64,000 bases of DNA from Leptothoe spongobia TAU-MAC 1115 (GTDB taxonomy: Bacteria; Cyanobacteriota; Cyanobacteriia; Phormidesmidales; Phormidesmidaceae), in the NCBI RefSeq assembly GCF_018739885.1, contig NZ_JADOES010000027.1, positions 1 through 64,000 of the forward strand. Direction: 5' to 3'. The number at the start of each line of letters is the position of its first letter. Within the stretch, counting starts at the first letter, position 1. Under the pieces are notes generated by a model. The model was not told where the DNA came from. It saw only the letters and a list, made by a program, of their open reading frames with translations, and made no database searches. Below, piece by piece: positions 61,150-64,000 of this stretch. The position numbers and the translations under genes are program-made.

Positions 61150-63258
61150 ATGGCCAAACAAAAGATCGTAGTTCTGACAGCGAATCCATTGGATACGAGT
61201 CGGTTACGGCTGGGTAAAGAAGTTGCAGAAATTCAGGAGGAGCTCCAACGGGCTAACCTGCGGGATCAGTTTGAATTTGTGTCCCACTGGGCCGTGCGTC
61301 CTGCGGATATCCAGCGGGTGTTGCTGGATACGGCACCCCAGATTGTCCACTTTGCCGGTCATGGTGGGGATGAGGATGGCTTAATTTTTGAAAATGAATC
61401 GGGACAGCATCAAGTTGTCAGTGCCTCGGCACTGAGTCAGCTATTTGAGCTATTTGCTAACCAGATTGAGTGCGTTGTGCTCAATGCTTGCTATTCAGAT
61501 ACCCAGGCAGCGGCGATTTATCAGCATATTAATTATGTGGTGGGTATGGGGCAGGCGATTGGGGATAAAGCCGCCATTCAGTTTGCGGCGGGGTTCTATC
61601 GAGCCCTGGGGGCGGGGCGCTCCTATGATGATGCCTATGGTTTTGGCTGTAATGCTATTGCGCTGGAGAATATTCCAGAGGAGCAGACGCCGGTTTTGCG
61701 TAAAAAGTCTGCTGCTGTGAAGACCCAGCAGATTTTTATTAGCTATCGCAATGCAGAACCGGATTTAAGTCTGGCGGGGGAGTTGCACCAGGCTTTGACG
61801 GCGGCAGGTCATTCGGTGTTTATGGCGGGGGAGAGTATTAACTGGGGTGAGAACTGGGTTGAGCGCATTGATCAGGAACTGAAGCGGTGTGATTATTTTT
61901 TGCTGCTGCTGTCGGAGCAGTCGGTGACCAGTGATATGGTGGCGGGCGAGGTGCAAACGGCTAAACGACTGCGGGATCAGCTGGGTAAGCCTGCAATTTT
62001 GCCAATTCGGATCAATTTGCCTTTGGATGACCCGCTCAACTCTGAATTGAGAAGTGTTTTACAGACGATCCAACAAAAGTTCTGGCAAACGCCTGGGGAT
62101 ACACCCAATCTAGTACAAGATATTCTGACGCTGATTAGCTCCGGGCAGGTGCCTACAACTGCCGAAAATGATGCTCAACAGGGTATAACTCCTCCCACAC
62201 ACCAGCGTCCGCCCTTGCCCGTGGCAGATTTAGAGCTGCCGAGTGGGACGATGCCGCTGAATTCTGCGTTTTACATTAGACGAAAACCTTGGGATACCCG
62301 CTGTCTGCAAGAAATTGAAAATCGAGGCGGGCTGGTGCGGGTTAAAGCCCCGCGACAGATGGGAAAAACGTCACTGTTGGCCCGGATTCGTGACCGTGCA
62401 GATGAACTCAACTATCGAACGGTCACGCTAGATTTTCTAGAGACCGATGAGGGCACGTTTACTGACTCCAGTGTGTTTTTTAAACGGCTCTGTGCCCACG
62501 TAAGTCGAAAGTTGGGGTTCTCGCCCCGCAAGGTGACCGAGTTTTGGGATGAGGAGTTATTTGGCCCCAAGGAAAACTGCACCGACTACTTTGAAGAGTA
62601 CATCCTCTCTAAGATTGAGACATCTTTATTTTTGGGTCTGGATGAACTGGATCGCCTGTTTCCCTATGAAGCGGTATCCAAGGAATTTTTAACCCTGCTG
62701 CGGTCCTGGAATGAGAAAGCTAAGGTGGATGCTACATGGGCTAAGTTGAAGCTGGCCATTGCCCATTCGACGGAATCTTACATTGTTTTAGAAAGCAATG
62801 TGTCACCGTTTAATGTGGGTCTGGCGGTGGAGCTACCGGAGTTTACGGCAGCCCAGGTGCTGGAGCTGGTAGACAAGCATGGGCTGAATTGGACTTCAGC
62901 AGAGGTGGATGGCTTAATGGCCATGGTGGGGGGACATCCCTATCTGGTGCGGTTGGCACTGTATCATATTGCGCAACAGGATTTGACCCTGGAGCAACTG
63001 CTAAAAGAAGCGCCTACGGATTCCGGGGTTTATGGTGAGCATCTGCGGCGGCACCTGTGGAATTTGCAGCAGCATCCGGAGTTAGCCCAGGCATTTGAGC
63101 AGGTGATTGGTTCTGAGCATCCGGTGGAGCTAAAGTCGATGCTGGCGTTTAAGCTAAATGGCATGGGGTTGGTGAATCTACAGGGCAATGGGGTGATGCT
63201 GCGCCATGAACCTCTATATCGGCCTTATTTTCGTTCGCGGTTGAGGATGGCGGTATGA
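61150..63258 (+). CDS. CHAT protease - TIR - AAA_35-like NTPase fusion
   Basis: The 702-residue protein from the ATG at 61150 has three domains. Residues 1-180: a CHAT (caspase HetF/TPR-associated) protease with His71 (VHFAGHGGDEDG) and Cys114 (VVLNACYSD). Residues 190-330: a TIR domain (QQIFISYRNAEPDLSLAGEL, SVFMAGESINWGENW). Its candidate NADase Glu267 follows YFLLLLSEQSVTSDMVAG. Residues 365-700: an NTPase with P-loop APRQMGKTSL (400-409) and Walker B-like LFLGLDELDRLF, like AAA_35. No signal peptide or membrane segment. Its stop overlaps the next start (ATGA). Cell-death or defence signalling is inferred. Confidence 0.9.
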   Translation: MAKQKIVVLTANPLDTSRLRLGKEVAEIQEELQRANLRDQFEFVSHWAVRPADIQRVLLDTAPQIVHFAGHGGDEDGLIFENESGQHQVVSASALSQLFELFANQIECVVLNACYSDTQAAAIYQHINYVVGMGQAIGDKAAIQFAAGFYRALGAGRSYDDAYGFGCNAIALENIPEEQTPVLRKKSAAVKTQQIFISYRNAEPDLSLAGELHQALTAAGHSVFMAGESINWGENWVERIDQELKRCDYFLLLLSEQSVTSDMVAGEVQTAKRLRDQLGKPAILPIRINLPLDDPLNSELRSVLQTIQQKFWQTPGDTPNLVQDILTLISSGQVPTTAENDAQQGITPPTHQRPPLPVADLELPSGTMPLNSAFYIRRKPWDTRCLQEIENRGGLVRVKAPRQMGKTSLLARIRDRADELNYRTVTLDFLETDEGTFTDSSVFFKRLCAHVSRKLGFSPRKVTEFWDEELFGPKENCTDYFEEYILSKIETSLFLGLDELDRLFPYEAVSKEFLTLLRSWNEKAKVDATWAKLKLAIAHSTESYIVLESNVSPFNVGLAVELPEFTAAQVLELVDKHGLNWTSAEVDGLMAMVGGHPYLVRLALYHIAQQDLTLEQLLKEAPTDSGVYGEHLRRHLWNLQQHPELAQAFEQVIGSEHPVELKSMLAFKLNGMGLVNLQGNGVMLRHEPLYRPYFRSRLRMAV

Positions 63259-64000
63259 GTGGATCACCCATAAACTCCTCGTTTTATAAGGTGGGTGGGG
63301 CGTTACCACAGGATGTGCCCTCCTATGTGACGCGGGAAAGTGATACGGATCTATATGAGGCACTGAAGGCAGGGGAGTTTTGCTATGTGCTGAACTCTCG
63401 GCAGATGGGGAAGACCAGTTTGATGGTGAGAACCCTGGCTAAGCTGCAGGATGCTGGCTGGAAAGGGATTATTATTGATTTTTCGGCGAAGGATAGTCAG
63501 GTTGATAAGCCAGGTCAATGGTATGACGGCATTATCAATCAGCTAAATCGTCGGTTTGGGTTGCTGGATCGGCAGGCGTTTCGCAGTTGGCTAAAGGAGC
63601 GAGATTTTATTGCGCCAGTGGAGCGGTTGGCGGAGTTTATCGATACGGTTCTGCTGCCGGGAACTGAGGAATCGATTGTTGTTTTTATTGATGAAATTGA
63701 TAGTACCCTCAGTTTGCCCTTTACCGATGACTTTTTTGCGCTGATTCGGGGGTGTTATAACAAGCGGGCGGAGAACTCGGCTTATCAGAAACTGACCTTT
63801 GCGTTGCTGGGGGTGGCAGCTCCGTCGGAGTTGATTGGGGATGCGAAGCGGACTCCGTTTAATGTGGGAAAAAGCATTGATTTAAAGGGGTTTACGTCTG
63901 AGGAAGCGTTGCCTTTGGCGGCTGGGTTGCAAGGGAAGGCAGAGCAGCCAGAGGTGGTTTTGCAAGAGATTTTGCGATGGACGGGGGGACAGCCATTTTT
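63255..64000 (+). CDS. AAA_35-like NTPase, partial (runs off the window)
   Basis: The frame opens at the ATG at 63255, overlapping the upstream stop by four bases (ATGA), and stays open to the end of the window (248 codons seen). It begins MSGSPINSSFYKVGGALPQD, then P-loop SRQMGKTS (48-55) and Walker B VVFIDEIDSTL. The later FNVGKSIDLKGFTSEEALPL and RWTGGQPF match the sensor region of the same family as the upstream protein's C-terminal domain. Homologues often carry WD40 or TPR tails; what follows here is unknown. Confidence 0.88.
   Translation, partial: MSGSPINSSFYKVGGALPQDVPSYVTRESDTDLYEALKAGEFCYVLNSRQMGKTSLMVRTLAKLQDAGWKGIIIDFSAKDSQVDKPGQWYDGIINQLNRRFGLLDRQAFRSWLKERDFIAPVERLAEFIDTVLLPGTEESIVVFIDEIDSTLSLPFTDDFFALIRGCYNKRAENSAYQKLTFALLGVAAPSELIGDAKRTPFNVGKSIDLKGFTSEEALPLAAGLQGKAEQPEVVLQEILRWTGGQPF

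Noticed and set aside
1..64000. tRNA or rRNA genes
   Set aside because: Gene-free stretches were read for T-arm and CCA-type signatures and none was convincing; a covariance search would be needed to exclude them.

Overview
The window comes from a cyanobacterial chromosome. It encodes the photosynthesis proteins NdhB, Psb28, a Psb32-like protein and Ycf66, a PEP-CTERM protein, a PatA-type response regulator and an IS66 transposase. It also carries at least fifteen copies of the HIP1 octamer GCGATCGC (for example near 3672, 8211, 9676, 13484, 35326, 41975 and 58085). The density of DUF4058, Uma2, VapBC and STAND/CHAT genes suggests a large accessory-rich genome, for example Acaryochloris- or Leptolyngbya-like. 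The genus is inference; the phylum is well supported.

Layout. 1-7.6 kb: the tip of an IS66-type element, three unrelated SAM methyltransferases, a Cache-HAMP adenylate cyclase and hypothetical genes. 7.6-14.5 kb: an ECF sigma factor with two tandem cupin anti-sigma factors, divergent from a DUF4331 - TPR - HupE/UreJ cluster. 14.5-17.6 kb: a RidA gene whose start region is triplicated in tandem, pdxJ, and a complete IS66 transposase. 17.9-21.1 kb: two unknown genes, a LuxR-type regulator and vapBC. 21.4-24.9 kb: a STAND NTPase fused to a long TPR array of very different base composition. 25-28 kb: small and lipoprotein genes, an Uma2 nuclease, a 54-bp repeat pair and a duplicated tail of ileS. 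28-45 kb: mostly core genes (ileS, ycf66, dapB, pyrD, ndhB, topA) with a degenerate response regulator and a degenerate multi-GAF kinase. 44-54 kb: envelope and photosystem-maintenance genes (DUF3352, Psb32-like, YtxH, a six-SLH beta-helix protein, Psb28, MoaB, DUF4333 lipoprotein) and an ExbB-ExbD-ExbD motor operon. 54-61 kb: two DUF4058 paralogues, a beta-helix protein, a PEP-CTERM protein, a family 5 solute-binding lipoprotein and a DUF1232 protein. 61-64 kb: a CHAT-TIR-ATPase protein translationally coupled to a second ATPase that runs off the window.

How the genes fit together. The most likely undescribed system is the end-of-window pair. One protein carries a caspase-like CHAT protease, a TIR domain with a candidate NADase glutamate, and an NTPase. 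It overlaps by ATGA a second protein with a closely matching P-loop. This looks like a two-NTPase, two-effector conflict or cell-death module. A second candidate is the ECF/double-anti-sigma locus facing DUF4331-TPR-HupE, which looks like a stress- or metal-responsive envelope module. A third is the ExbD pair, in which only one paralogue keeps the transmembrane aspartate needed for proton translocation. Several small-scale oddities (leader mini-ORFs before ridA, the ileS tail duplication, families of perfect palindromes) point to frequent short-repeat activity.
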